Below, in pieces: positions 26,491 to 36,037 of a stretch of 62,994 nt of DNA; position 1 is the stretch's first letter; the number at the start of each line of letters is the position of its first letter. The position numbers and the translations under genes are program-made. The notes under the pieces were generated by a model, which saw only the letters and a list, made by a program, of their open reading frames with translations, searched no databases and was not told where the DNA came from. Source of the DNA: an uncultured SAR92 cluster bacterium (GTDB lineage Bacteria > Pseudomonadota > Gammaproteobacteria > Pseudomonadales > Porticoccaceae); contig CABZOI010000011.1 of NCBI GenBank assembly GCA_902527245.1, positions 1 through 62,994 of the forward strand, in the 5' to 3' direction.

Positions 26491-27456
26491 ATGTCCCAAG
26501 TATCAATACATCCGAGGGTAGACCTGTCGTCTCAAATTAATGCAATTTTAATAAACGAGATGCCGGTTGAGGACAGTAGTCTTTTTGATGCTGCGTTGCA
26601 CCATTTTAAGACTCCAGGAAAAGCGTTTAGAGCAAATCTAGCCTTATGTAGTGGTTTAGCTCTAAATTTAAAGCCTGATAGCTTCATTTATTGGGCAGCG
26701 GCTTGTGAGCTTCTCCACAATGCCTCATTAGTGCATGATGATATTAGTGATGCGAGCACCCATAGGAGAGGAAGACCAAGCATTAATCAGCACTTTGGAA
26801 AGGATGTAGCTTTATGCCTGGGAGATTGGATGATTGCAAAGTCATTTGAGTTAGCTGCAAGAAGTAAAAAATATGGTGCACAATTAACCGTAATACTTGC
26901 ATCAGTTATGCAAGAAACATGCAATGGACAGGTCTCTGATACCGTGCAAAGGAGAATAAGTTCTTTACCCGCATGGAAAACAATCGCTGCAAGTAAAACA
27001 GCGCCACTCCTAATGGCTCCAGTTAAGGGTATCGCAATGATTGCAAATCTGAGTTATTGCAAACAATCTCTAGAAAACATCGTAGGTCTTTGCGGTCTAG
27101 CCTATCAGGGAAGGAATGATGTAAACGATATAGTCCCCTCCTCTCAAAAATCAAGTGATCTGATTGGTCGCAAACCTAATCTAGTCATAAGTCTATTTGC
27201 TCAGCACAAGCCAGCAAATTTTGAAAAATTCATAGAGTGGTACAATTCAAACGATATCAGTACAGCAAATAAATGGCAGAGGATCATTGGCTCTAGTGAA
27301 GCTGTTGCTGGTGCTAATAGCCTGGTAGACGCGTGGTTGAAAGAGGCCGATGAATTGATCAATACGATGCCTAAAGCTCTTCACAATACTCTGAAACATA
27401 TCGTAGAGTCAGTTAAACTACCAACCGATAAAGTTATCAAAAACCAATTAGCGTAG
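26491..27456 (+). CDS. crtE: Geranylgeranyl diphosphate synthase (CrtE-like)
   Basis: A 321-residue trans-prenyltransferase making GGPP, the C20 precursor for phytoene. The first Asp-rich motif is normal (Asp83, Asp84, Asp87 in LVHDDISD). The residue five before it is Ala78, consistent with a C20 product. The second motif, normally DDxxD, reads Asn209-Asp210-Val-Asn-Asp213 (GRNDVNDIV), so the first acidic residue is replaced. Other conserved segments, GKAFRANL and RRGRPSINQHFG, are present. AGAAGGAC precedes the ATG. First gene of the seven-gene retinal operon; the next gene, crtB, starts 14 bases later. Confidence 0.9.
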   Translation: MSQVSIHPRVDLSSQINAILINEMPVEDSSLFDAALHHFKTPGKAFRANLALCSGLALNLKPDSFIYWAAACELLHNASLVHDDISDASTHRRGRPSINQHFGKDVALCLGDWMIAKSFELAARSKKYGAQLTVILASVMQETCNGQVSDTVQRRISSLPAWKTIAASKTAPLLMAPVKGIAMIANLSYCKQSLENIVGLCGLAYQGRNDVNDIVPSSQKSSDLIGRKPNLVISLFAQHKPANFEKFIEWYNSNDISTANKWQRIIGSSEAVAGANSLVDAWLKEADELINTMPKALHNTLKHIVESVKLPTDKVIKNQLA

Positions 27457-27470
27457 CGTAGTAATACCAA

Positions 27471-28373
27471 ATGAGAGCAAATCAGGCTATAGAGGTCATG
27501 CATAAGTATGGCAAATCATTTTACTGGGCAAGTTTTTTCCTAGGCAAAAAACATACGTATAACGCAGCCGTGTTATATGAGTTCTGCAGATTTCTGGATG
27601 ATCTAGCCGATGGAAATGAAAAAAATAAAGCTAAAAGACTGAATCAAATTGCGACTGCGATTGCCTCAAATAAGGATTTGTCTCAGCCTTGCATCAGAAA
27701 CTTTTTAACACTTAGCAAAAATAATGAAATTTCAGTTCAGCCTGCGCTCGAGCTAATAGCAGGCATGCAAATGGATCAGACAGTTTTTGAGCTGAAGACT
27801 GAGCGAGAATTACTCCGCTATTCTCACGCGGTTGCGGGTACAGTTGGGGTAATGATGTGTAAACTTTTGGGGTGTAAAGAAAAGGATGCCTATGCGTTCG
27901 CGGTAGATCTTGGGATCGCAATGCAACTCACAAATATTGCAAGAGATGTGCTTGAAGATGCAAATATGGGCAGAAGATATATTCCTGAGGAATGGCTATC
28001 AAACCCGATTTCTGTGACCGAGATTGCCATTGGAAAAAGTGATATTAAAAAAACTATTGCTGATGCGATTAAAAATTTGCTAACGCTCTCAGAAAAATAT
28101 TACATCAGTGCATTCGCTGGCATAAAATTTTTGCCCCTAAGATCAAGGCTTGCGATCATTATAGCTCTCCGTATTTATAGGGAAATTGGAATTAAGCTGT
28201 CAAAGAAACAATACAATTGGTGGGAAGGTAGAACCATTATATCTAGGGGAGCAAAATTATTACTAACGATAAGATCTATTGGTGATCTTTTTTTCTTAAA
28301 AAGTAACAAACACGACGAATCTCTTCATATTCACTTAAAAGGACTCTCAGGCGTTGACTGTTCAACATTTTGA
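27471..28373 (+). CDS. crtB: Phytoene synthase
   Basis: Condenses two GGPP to phytoene. The 300 residues contain both Asp-rich Mg motifs, FCRFLDDLAD and the second in QLTNIARDVLEDANMGRRYIPEEWL, the most diagnostic stretch of the family. Membrane-associated cytoplasmic enzyme. It is preceded by crtE at 14 bases and its last 20 bases overlap the crtY start. Confidence 0.95.
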   Translation: MRANQAIEVMHKYGKSFYWASFFLGKKHTYNAAVLYEFCRFLDDLADGNEKNKAKRLNQIATAIASNKDLSQPCIRNFLTLSKNNEISVQPALELIAGMQMDQTVFELKTERELLRYSHAVAGTVGVMMCKLLGCKEKDAYAFAVDLGIAMQLTNIARDVLEDANMGRRYIPEEWLSNPISVTEIAIGKSDIKKTIADAIKNLLTLSEKYYISAFAGIKFLPLRSRLAIIIALRIYREIGIKLSKKQYNWWEGRTIISRGAKLLLTIRSIGDLFFLKSNKHDESLHIHLKGLSGVDCSTF

Positions 28374-29481
28374 TATTGCTATCTTGGGTGGAGGTAATGC
28401 GGGCATGACACTCGCAGCTAAAATATCATCCAAAACTAAAGACAAGAAAATTGTTGTTTTTGAACCACAAAAGGCAAACACAAAAAGTGCCACATGGAGC
28501 CTATGGGCAACAAAATCTGAAATCAGCACCTTAAATCCTTTCCTCAAAGGACAATGGCAAAAATGGAAAATAGTAACTCATAATTCAGAAATTATTCACG
28601 AGAGTACAGAGCATAACTACATCGCTATTGACTCCAGCAAATATCTAAGAAGTTATGAGCGCAGTCTCGACAAAGAAGTAACATTACTTCCATATCATGC
28701 GGAGCTCTGCTCTGAATCCGATGAAACGATAATTAGTGCAGATAACAAAATATTTAAATCAAATCTTACCTTTGATAGCAGGCCTCCAGAACTCATGCGG
28801 GATGGTTTAAAACAACACTTTATAGGATGGGAAATCGAAACTGAGCAAGATTTGGAAGATATAGATACAGTCACTTTGATGGATTTTACGGTAGATCAAT
28901 CGAAAGGAATTCATTTCATCTATGCACTGCCTTTATCCAAAAATACAATACTCGTAGAGTCGACAATGCTGTCAAATCATGTTGAAAAAGATGTCTGGTA
29001 TGAATCCTCAATAAAGGAATGGCTCGATGTTAGAGATATTTCAATAAAAAAACATCTTCGGACCGAGCGAGGAATAATTCCAATGCATAAAACTAAGCAA
29101 AGATTTTCCAAGGTAATTAATATTGGCGTTAGAGGAGGCGCTGTAAGGCTTTCCTCGGGATATTCATTTTCAATAATTGAGCGCCAAATTACTGCACTCT
29201 GTGAAGAGCTGGAATTAAGCGATTACAATATGCCAAAAAAACAACTCTCTTATCCTTTAATGTTTTTGGACAGGGTTTTTAATTCCGTCATCTCTGAGTT
29301 CCCAAATAAAGCCTCAGAGATTTTCATAAAACACGCGTCATCTATGCAAGGTGATGAGTACGCCAAATTTATGAGAGGATCTCAGAATTTAATATTATGG
29401 CTCAAAGTAATGCTAGCGTTGCCAAAATTTATATTTTTAAAATCATTAGCACGAGTAGTACTAAGAAATGACCACACTTGA
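28354..29481 (+). CDS. crtY: Lycopene beta-cyclase (CrtY type)
   Basis: FAD-dependent cyclase turning lycopene into beta-carotene. The 375 residues start with the dinucleotide motif FDIAILGGGNAGMTLAA. The characteristic segments FVFTLPLS-like IHFIYALPLSKNTILVEST and RTERGIIPMHKTK are present, with GVRGGAVRLSSGYSF near residue 255. The start appears to be TTG at 28354, preceded by AAAGGA, 20 bases before the crtB stop. The downstream overlap with blh is 14 bases. CrtL-like cyclases are longer, and the placement supports CrtY. Confidence 0.88.
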   Translation: MTVQHFDIAILGGGNAGMTLAAKISSKTKDKKIVVFEPQKANTKSATWSLWATKSEISTLNPFLKGQWQKWKIVTHNSEIIHESTEHNYIAIDSSKYLRSYERSLDKEVTLLPYHAELCSESDETIISADNKIFKSNLTFDSRPPELMRDGLKQHFIGWEIETEQDLEDIDTVTLMDFTVDQSKGIHFIYALPLSKNTILVESTMLSNHVEKDVWYESSIKEWLDVRDISIKKHLRTERGIIPMHKTKQRFSKVINIGVRGGAVRLSSGYSFSIIERQITALCEELELSDYNMPKKQLSYPLMFLDRVFNSVISEFPNKASEIFIKHASSMQGDEYAKFMRGSQNLILWLKVMLALPKFIFLKSLARVVLRNDHT

Positions 29482-30274
29482 CATTTTTGCATTAGCCTTA
29501 ATTGTATTCCTTGGCATCCCTCATGGAAGCCTCGATGGAGTAATCGCGCGCCGACTTGGTTGGTCAAAGACTCTAACTGAACAGATATCTTTCAATGTCA
29601 TATATTTAAGTATTGCAATCTTGGTAGTGATAGTTTGGTTCTACATGCCATTAATCAGCTTATCGATATTCTTGGTCATATCTGGAATACACTTTGGGAT
29701 GAGTGATATATCAAAAATACAAAATACTGGTTCCTCGTATTACTTTTCACTAATAAGCCATGCGGGTTTAATTCCGATTGCTTTACCAGTTATACAAAAA
29801 GATTATGTCATTGAGGTCTTTACAATTTTGTCAAACAGTACAGCAAGTAAAATGATATTTTCTACATTAGAAATAATTTATCCGTTGTATTTGGTAATAG
29901 TAAGTGCTTACTTTTTTTATTCAATATATAACAAAAGGTGGTTATTTAATTCAGTATCTCTGATAACTCTCATCTTATTAGCGTTCCTTATTCCCCCTCT
30001 TCTCACTTTCGCTTTGTATTTCTGTTTTTGGCATAGCCGCGGCCATATGCTCAGAATATGGCAAAGAGTAAAGATAAATGAACGACGTTCATATATCTTA
30101 GAAACAGTGGGCTACACAATTTTCACCTGGTTCATCCTTGCGAGTGGGCTCTGGCTACTTGATGGATCTTTAAACGAATCAATTATACGAATGGTTTTTA
30201 TTGGACTAGCTGCACTCACGGTCCCTCATATGATCTTGGTGGATTTTTGGGCAAATCGGAGAAAAGTCTTATGA
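29468..30274 (+). CDS. blh: Beta-carotene 15,15'-dioxygenase, Brp/Blh family
   Basis: Cleaves beta-carotene into two retinal molecules, the proteorhodopsin chromophore. The 268-residue membrane protein begins with LIVFLGIPHGSLDGVIARRLGW (iron His in PHG) and has further His-bearing stretches, SGIHFGMSD and FCFWHSRGHMLRIW, plus VPHMILVDFW near the end. Histidines at these four positions fit the expected Fe site. About six to seven membrane helices. It overlaps crtY by 14 bases and shares an ATGA with the idi gene. Confidence 0.94.
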   Translation: MTTLDIFALALIVFLGIPHGSLDGVIARRLGWSKTLTEQISFNVIYLSIAILVVIVWFYMPLISLSIFLVISGIHFGMSDISKIQNTGSSYYFSLISHAGLIPIALPVIQKDYVIEVFTILSNSTASKMIFSTLEIIYPLYLVIVSAYFFYSIYNKRWLFNSVSLITLILLAFLIPPLLTFALYFCFWHSRGHMLRIWQRVKINERRSYILETVGYTIFTWFILASGLWLLDGSLNESIIRMVFIGLAALTVPHMILVDFWANRRKVL

Positions 30275-31278
30275 CGTCAATCGAAGATCGAAAAGACGAT
30301 CATATCCAATTAGCGCTGGATGACAATAATCAAACTTCAGGCGCCAGTGCTTTTGATGCATTAATCCTCGAACATGACTGTGTCCCGGAGACATCTCTTG
30401 AAGATATTGATTTAAAAACAAACTTTATTAATCACACTGTTTCCGCTCCCTTAATAATTGGCGCAATGACTGGAGGAAGCAATGAAGGTGATCTAATCAA
30501 TAAGAACTTAGCAATAGCCGCTCAAACACTCAATCTTCCTCTCGCAGTAGGCTCTCAAAGAGCTGCAATAGAGTCTGGCAGAACACAAAAAATTAGAGAG
30601 TATGCGCCAGATGCATTTATTCTTGGCAATCTTGGTGCTACTCAAGTAAGAGACTATGGCGTTAAATTTGTTCGAAAAGCATGCGAAAGCATAAATGCAG
30701 ATGCGATGGTAATTCACTTTAATCCCTTGCAAGAGCTCATACAGCCTGAGGGCGATAAAAATTGGTCAGGCATTCTAGATGTTGTTAAAAAGTGTGCTGA
30801 TTCTCTCAGCATTCCAATAATTGCTAAAGAAGTAGGCTCAGGCATCAGTGTCTTCTCTGCAAAGAAATTGTTGTCTGCAGGTATTGATTGGATAGAAATA
30901 GCAGGCAAAGGAGGGACCAGTTGGGCTCGAATCGAATTAAACAGAAATCCAGATGAGCAAATAATGAAGACCGCCTATCCTTTTCTGGATTGGGGTATGA
31001 ATACAGTATCATCAGCACGCCTTTTGCGACGAAATTTTAACCACTTAAACATTATAGGTTCAGGAGGTGTCAGAAATGGACTAGATATCGCCAAATGTAT
31101 TGCTCTGGGCTGCAATCTCACAGCTATTGCTCAACCTTTTTTAGCGCCAGCTCGTAAATCACCCGAAGAAGTTATCAGTAAATTATCGATATGCATAGAC
31201 CAACTGCGATGGGCTTTGTTCCTCACCGGGTGCAAGAATATAGAAGATCTCAAAAAAGTAAAAATCTATGAAGAGTAA
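30271..31278 (+). CDS. fni: Isopentenyl-diphosphate delta-isomerase, type 2 (FMN-dependent)
   Basis: Interconverts IPP and DMAPP and so supplies the allylic primer for carotenoid synthesis. The 335 residues have type 2 features: RKDDHIQLALDD at the N-terminus, IIGAMTGGSNEG, VGSQRAAIES, LGNLGATQ, and the FMN-phosphate site IIGSGGVRNGLDIAK. Start ATG 30271 overlaps the blh TGA as ATGA; a TTG at 30247 is less likely. FMN and Mg are cofactors, so the operon depends on the flavin pathway encoded 8-22 kb upstream. Confidence 0.94.
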   Translation: MTSIEDRKDDHIQLALDDNNQTSGASAFDALILEHDCVPETSLEDIDLKTNFINHTVSAPLIIGAMTGGSNEGDLINKNLAIAAQTLNLPLAVGSQRAAIESGRTQKIREYAPDAFILGNLGATQVRDYGVKFVRKACESINADAMVIHFNPLQELIQPEGDKNWSGILDVVKKCADSLSIPIIAKEVGSGISVFSAKKLLSAGIDWIEIAGKGGTSWARIELNRNPDEQIMKTAYPFLDWGMNTVSSARLLRRNFNHLNIIGSGGVRNGLDIAKCIALGCNLTAIAQPFLAPARKSPEEVISKLSICIDQLRWALFLTGCKNIEDLKKVKIYEE

Positions 31279-31326
31279 ATTTGACAAAGTTAAATATAAA
31301 AATTTCTTTAACACAAAGCAGACGTC

Positions 31327-32427
31327 ATGAGTAATATCATATCAACGAAATCAAATGGCATAGGATTAATTACTCTTCAGAGACCTGAAGCGATTAATGC
31401 TTTATCACTCGATATGGTTTTAAATCTCACAACAACTCTTATGGAATGGCGTGCCGATCCTGATGTCAAAGCTGTAGCTATACGGGGATCTTCAAAAGAA
31501 GGTGAGTTTGGTAATTTTTGTGCTGGAGGCGATATTCGATTTTTCTACAATGCAGCGATTTCCGGGGATCGAGATCTCGATACGTTTTTCACCGAAGAGT
31601 ACAAACTTAATCATTTAATATTCAATTATCCGAAACCCTACATCGCCTTTATGGATGGAATTGTAATGGGTGGAGGTATGGGCATCTCTCAGGGCGCATC
31701 ATTGAGAGTTGTTACAGAAAGATCAAAAGTTGCGATGCCCGAGACAAATATTGGGCTTTTCCCAGACGTTGGTGGCGGATATTTCCTGCCGAAATGTCCA
31801 GGCTTTATTGGCGAGTATCTGGGACTAACGGGAAAAGTTCTAACTGGACAACAGGCATTGGCAGCAAATCTAGCTGACTTTGCAATTAATAGTGATGGTC
31901 TTGCAAACTTATGGGCGATCCTTGAATCCAAAACAGAGACTGCTCAAGATAAACTTGAAAAGTGTGTTCAAACAATAAGATTAGGGTCGTTAAAAAAAGA
32001 TGAAGGTTGGATAGATACTGAAATACACTCCACTTTCGAGAATGAGGAACTCTCTACTATAATGAGAATACTTGAAAAATCAGAATCTGATTGGGCAAAA
32101 AAAACTTATTCAATGCTATCAAAGAGGTCACCCTTAATGATGAGCGTTTCGCTGAAGCAAATAAAACTGGGGCGACACATGTCATTAAGTGAGGAGCTAA
32201 AATTAGAGCGAACACTCGTTCAACATTGTTTTTACACCAAGCATTTAGATCGGTATAGAGAGAAAACAGAGACAGTGGAAGGTATTAGAGCTCTTGTTAT
32301 CGATAAAGATAATTCACCGAACTGGCAGCCAACCAAAATCTCTGAAATTACAAGTGACATGATAGATCCTTTCTTTGTAAGCCCTTGGAGTGAATCTGAA
32401 CATCCTCTATCGGAATTAAGTAGTTGA
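31327..32427 (+). CDS. Enoyl-CoA hydratase/isomerase family protein, 3-hydroxyisobutyryl-CoA hydrolase-like
   Basis: A 366-residue crotonase-fold enzyme. The best match in style is HIBYL-CoA hydrolase: [46 protein letters not shown], and [20 protein letters not shown], with the long C-terminal domain (about residues 240-366) typical of that subgroup. HIBYL-CoA hydrolase acts in valine degradation. Its place between fni (48-base gap) and crtI (TTGA overlap) is unexpected, since no carotenoid role is known for it. ATG at 31327 is close to the predicted crotonase start. Confidence 0.85.
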   Translation: MSNIISTKSNGIGLITLQRPEAINALSLDMVLNLTTTLMEWRADPDVKAVAIRGSSKEGEFGNFCAGGDIRFFYNAAISGDRDLDTFFTEEYKLNHLIFNYPKPYIAFMDGIVMGGGMGISQGASLRVVTERSKVAMPETNIGLFPDVGGGYFLPKCPGFIGEYLGLTGKVLTGQQALAANLADFAINSDGLANLWAILESKTETAQDKLEKCVQTIRLGSLKKDEGWIDTEIHSTFENEELSTIMRILEKSESDWAKKTYSMLSKRSPLMMSVSLKQIKLGRHMSLSEELKLERTLVQHCFYTKHLDRYREKTETVEGIRALVIDKDNSPNWQPTKISEITSDMIDPFFVSPWSESEHPLSELSS

Positions 32428-34052
32428 GCATAAACGAAACGAAGTCGGAAGAATTCCACAAAACCGCGCTTATTATCGGATCTGGTGTTGGAGGCCTGTC
32501 TCTAGGTATTCGCCTGCAAAGCCTTGGCTTCAAAACTACCATACTTGAAAAATTAGATGGGCCGGGTGGCCGAGCATATACGAAGAAAATCAAAGGTTTT
32601 ATTTTTGATATGGGCCCTACCGTAATCACGGTTCCATTTTTTATCGAGGAGCTTTTCTCTCTAGAAATAGGGAGAGATAACTTAAATTTACCTGACTTTT
32701 CATCAGAAAGTTTGAAATCAAAAAACATTGAAAATACGTCAACAAGAAAATATGTCGAGATTATTCCTATTAAACCGTTTTATCGCATATATTTTCATGA
32801 CAAAACATATTTTGATTATGACGGAGACCCTGAAAATACCCGAAGACAAATTAAAGATATCGAGGCAAGCGATTTAGAGGGTTATGAAAAGTTTCATCGT
32901 GATGCAGAAGCAATCTTTAAAAGAGGTTTTCTAGAACTTGGATATACTTTTTTTAACAGTGCATCTGAAATGTTTAAGGTACTGCCAGATCTTTTGAAAC
33001 TAGATGCGGTGAGGAGTTTATTTTCCTTTACAAGCAAATATTTTAAAAGTGAAAAACTACGTCAAGTTTTTAGTTTTGAAACTCTGCTTATTGGCGGTAA
33101 TCCTTTGTCAGTACCTGCAATTTATTCAATGATACATTTCGTTGAAAAAACATGGGGAGTGCATTATGTGATGGGTGGAACGGGCGCTCTTATCGACGGT
33201 ATGTTGAAAAAGTATCATGAATTGGGTGGAGAAATAAAATATAACGCAGAGGTAGAAAAAATATCTTTGAGCGATAAAAAAACATTTTTTTCTAAACCAT
33301 CTGTTTCTGGAGTAGAACTGAAAAACGGTAAAAAAATAAAATCAAATATTGTTATCAGTAATGGTGATTATGCCAACACATACATGAAACTAATAAACAA
33401 TAAAGATCGACGTTGGAATAAAGATTGGAAGATCAAGAGAATGTCTTACTCAATGTCTTTGGTTGTTATATATTTTGGTTTTAAGAGTGATAAAAGTTTA
33501 GATCTTCGACATCATAATATTATTTTAGGCCCCAGGTATGAGGAATTATTAAGTGACATATTCAACAGAAAAATTTTAGCTAAAGATTTCAGTCAATATC
33601 TTCATATACCAACCATCACAGATAAATCACTCGCACCCAAAGGGCATCACGCCGCTTACACACTAATTCCTGTTCCAAATAATGCGAGCAAAATTGACTG
33701 GTCAGTCCAAGGTAAAATACTCACAGACAAAGTTCTGTCCTTTTTGGATAATGAAGGTTATATCCCGGGTCTACAAAAGAATCTCGTTCATAGTGAATTC
33801 ATTACACCGGACTACTTCGAAAACACACTTAATAGTCATTTGGGCAACAGTTTTGGTGTTGAGCCAAAGCTAATTCACTCTGCATTTTTCAGACCTCATA
33901 ATCGGTCCGAAGATATAAAAGGGTTATATCTTGTTGGTGCGAGCTCACAGCCAGGCGCTGGCACTCCCAGCGTCATGATGTCAGCAAAGATGACTGCGAG
34001 GGCATTAGCTTCCGATTTTGAGAACTCCATAGCAGCATGGAAAGGAAAATAG
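32424..34052 (+). CDS. crtI: Phytoene desaturase (CrtI type)
   Basis: FAD flavoprotein taking phytoene to lycopene. The 542 residues include [49 protein letters not shown] (substrate side), [21 protein letters not shown] and near the end [23 protein letters not shown], the CrtI signature. TTG at 32424 is the start (TTGA overlaps the previous stop). Bacterial-type CrtI makes lycopene in one protein, so crtE-B-I-Y-blh gives a full retinal route with no separate isomerase. The next small gene starts 3 bases later. Confidence 0.96.
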   Translation: MSINETKSEEFHKTALIIGSGVGGLSLGIRLQSLGFKTTILEKLDGPGGRAYTKKIKGFIFDMGPTVITVPFFIEELFSLEIGRDNLNLPDFSSESLKSKNIENTSTRKYVEIIPIKPFYRIYFHDKTYFDYDGDPENTRRQIKDIEASDLEGYEKFHRDAEAIFKRGFLELGYTFFNSASEMFKVLPDLLKLDAVRSLFSFTSKYFKSEKLRQVFSFETLLIGGNPLSVPAIYSMIHFVEKTWGVHYVMGGTGALIDGMLKKYHELGGEIKYNAEVEKISLSDKKTFFSKPSVSGVELKNGKKIKSNIVISNGDYANTYMKLINNKDRRWNKDWKIKRMSYSMSLVVIYFGFKSDKSLDLRHHNIILGPRYEELLSDIFNRKILAKDFSQYLHIPTITDKSLAPKGHHAAYTLIPVPNNASKIDWSVQGKILTDKVLSFLDNEGYIPGLQKNLVHSEFITPDYFENTLNSHLGNSFGVEPKLIHSAFFRPHNRSEDIKGLYLVGASSQPGAGTPSVMMSAKMTARALASDFENSIAAWKGK

Positions 34053-34055
34053 TAA

Positions 34056-34250
34056 ATGTCTATCAGCTTACTCGAGGAGTCAATCACATGTCCATATTGC
34101 TGGGAGATAGTAGAAATATTAGTTGATCCTTCAGCGTCTCAAACTTATACAGAAGATTGTTACGTATGTTGCCGACCTATATTAATCGATGCAACTATTT
34201 CTGAAGGGAAAGCAGTTATTCAAGTAACTCAAGAAGATCTCGGATTTTGA
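34056..34250 (+). CDS. CPXCG-motif cysteine-rich small protein
   Basis: A 64-residue protein with two Cys pairs: CPYC near residue 12 and CYVCCRP near residue 35, spaced as in a one-metal zinc ribbon. The middle stretch (EIVEILVDPSASQTYTEDC) is the core of the CPXCG family, whose function is unknown. It starts 3 bases after crtI and its stop TGA overlaps the TTG of the amidohydrolase gene, so all three could be translated from one mRNA. Confidence 0.85.
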   Translation: MSISLLEESITCPYCWEIVEILVDPSASQTYTEDCYVCCRPILIDATISEGKAVIQVTQEDLGF

Positions 34251-36037
34251 CTACCTTTAAGGACAGCCAAAGAAAATCAAAATCAAAGATACATTTCAAT
34301 TTGTCGCTTCAAATCTCTATCTTCTTTTTATTTTTGCTCTCAGGTGGAGGAAGTTTTGGCCTTACTGATACCAAAGTATCAATTAATCAAATGCTGAGCC
34401 ATGGCACATATATGCTTCACAATGGCTCGATTATCCCAATGGATAATGAAAATAAAGTCACTTACACGGAAGCGATTATAGTAAAAGATAAAAGAATTAC
34501 ATTCGTGGGAGATGCATCCGAAGCGAAGCGCCGTGAACCTACTGCAAAACAAATAGACCTAAATGGTAAAACACTATTGCCAGGATTTATTGAGCCACAT
34601 ATTCATCCTTCACTCGCTGCTATCATTTTACCGAGCAAAATTATTGCTCCTTTCGATTGGATGCTTCCGAATGGATTTAATGCTGGTGCACAAACCCAAA
34701 AAGACTATATAAATCGCCTCACAGAGGCACTCGCGAAACATAAAACTCATGAGAAAGTCTTTTTTACATGGGGATACCATCAGCTCTGGCATGGAAAGCT
34801 CTCAAAACATGTGTTGAACAAAATAGCGCCTAACATACCCTTAATTGTTATCCACAGATCTTTTCATGAGGCTTATTTAAATGATAAGGCAATAGAAATA
34901 CTCAATTTAAAAAAATCTGATTTTATCGATCATCCACAAATTAGCTGGGATAAAGGACACTTCTATGAAGCCGGTTTTGCATCAATTATGCCGATGTTAT
35001 CAACTTACATTTTAGAGCCGAAAAGCTACGCGAGAGGCTTAAGTCTAATGTCACAGATGATACGACAAAATGGCATTACAGCCATTGCCGAGCCAGGATT
35101 TGCGAATATACATTTTGAGAGTGAATTAAAGTTATTAAATGAAGAAATGCAAAAAAAACCACCCTATGTAGTCTATCTAATTCCAAATGCGGCAAAACTT
35201 GAGATAGAGCACAAATCTCGACAGAGTGCTTTAAGTTTTATAAAGGGTATAACAAAATTTAATACAGAAAACATTAAATTTTTGGATAATCATATAAAGT
35301 TGTTTGCTGATGGCGCCATCTATTCCCAAGCTATGCAAGTTTCAGAGGGATATAATAATGATTCGCAAGGAAAGTGGATGACACCTCCAGAGTACTTAAA
35401 AAGGATATTTCGATTTTATTGGGATAGGAATTTCAAAATACATATTCATGCAAATGGAGATAAAGGTATTCAAGAAGTGCTAAATATGGTGGATGATTCG
35501 AATCAACTCTATCCAAGGGCAGAGCATGAAACGACTCTTCATCATATGGGTTATTTTACGGATAGTATTGCAGAGAGAATACGAAAGTTAGGAGTAGAGG
35601 CGTCAATTAATCCCTTTTATCTATGGGCGCTCTCTGAGAAATATACTGAGACTGGATTAGGTGCTGCACGCGCACAAAATTTAGTCCCGGCCGCCTCGCT
35701 TGCACGTCGAAACATAAATACCTCCTTTCATTCAGATTTTGCAATGGCACCACTATCTCCTCTAACACTGTCCTCCACTGCAATAACTAGAAAGGCTTAC
35801 AACTCGACAAAAGCCTCACAACACCAAAGAATGAGTAGGTATGATGCCCTCAAAGCAATAACTATTTCAGCTGCCCGAACATTGAATTTACACGAGGAAA
35901 TGGGATCTATTGAAATTGGTAAAGTCGCGAATTTTGTAATCCTTGATCAAAATCCTATGACTGTGGATCCAAAAGATCTTCCTAAACTTCGCATTCATGG
36001 CACAATGTTCGAAGGTATTTATTACTCTAATAGGTAA
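34247..36037 (+). CDS. Amidohydrolase family protein (YtcJ/exoenzyme-regulatory type)
   Basis: A 596-residue metal-dependent hydrolase preceded by an N-terminal hydrophobic segment (NLSLQISIFFLFLLSGGGSF) that suggests secretion or anchoring. The domain starts with IVKDKRITFVGDA and GKTLLPGFIEPHIHPS (metal His pair), then LFADGAIYSQ, IHIHANGDKGIQEVL, LHHMGYF, FHSDFAMAPLSPL and IGKVANFVILDQNPM. The TTG start at 34247 uses TTGA overlap with the upstream gene. YtcJ-like proteins act on N-substituted or cyclic amides; the substrate is unknown. Convergent with the GH3 gene, whose 3' end overlaps it by 11 bases. Confidence 0.87.
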   Translation: MTTFKDSQRKSKSKIHFNLSLQISIFFLFLLSGGGSFGLTDTKVSINQMLSHGTYMLHNGSIIPMDNENKVTYTEAIIVKDKRITFVGDASEAKRREPTAKQIDLNGKTLLPGFIEPHIHPSLAAIILPSKIIAPFDWMLPNGFNAGAQTQKDYINRLTEALAKHKTHEKVFFTWGYHQLWHGKLSKHVLNKIAPNIPLIVIHRSFHEAYLNDKAIEILNLKKSDFIDHPQISWDKGHFYEAGFASIMPMLSTYILEPKSYARGLSLMSQMIRQNGITAIAEPGFANIHFESELKLLNEEMQKKPPYVVYLIPNAAKLEIEHKSRQSALSFIKGITKFNTENIKFLDNHIKLFADGAIYSQAMQVSEGYNNDSQGKWMTPPEYLKRIFRFYWDRNFKIHIHANGDKGIQEVLNMVDDSNQLYPRAEHETTLHHMGYFTDSIAERIRKLGVEASINPFYLWALSEKYTETGLGAARAQNLVPAASLARRNINTSFHSDFAMAPLSPLTLSSTAITRKAYNSTKASQHQRMSRYDALKAITISAARTLNLHEEMGSIEIGKVANFVILDQNPMTVDPKDLPKLRIHGTMFEGIYYSNR

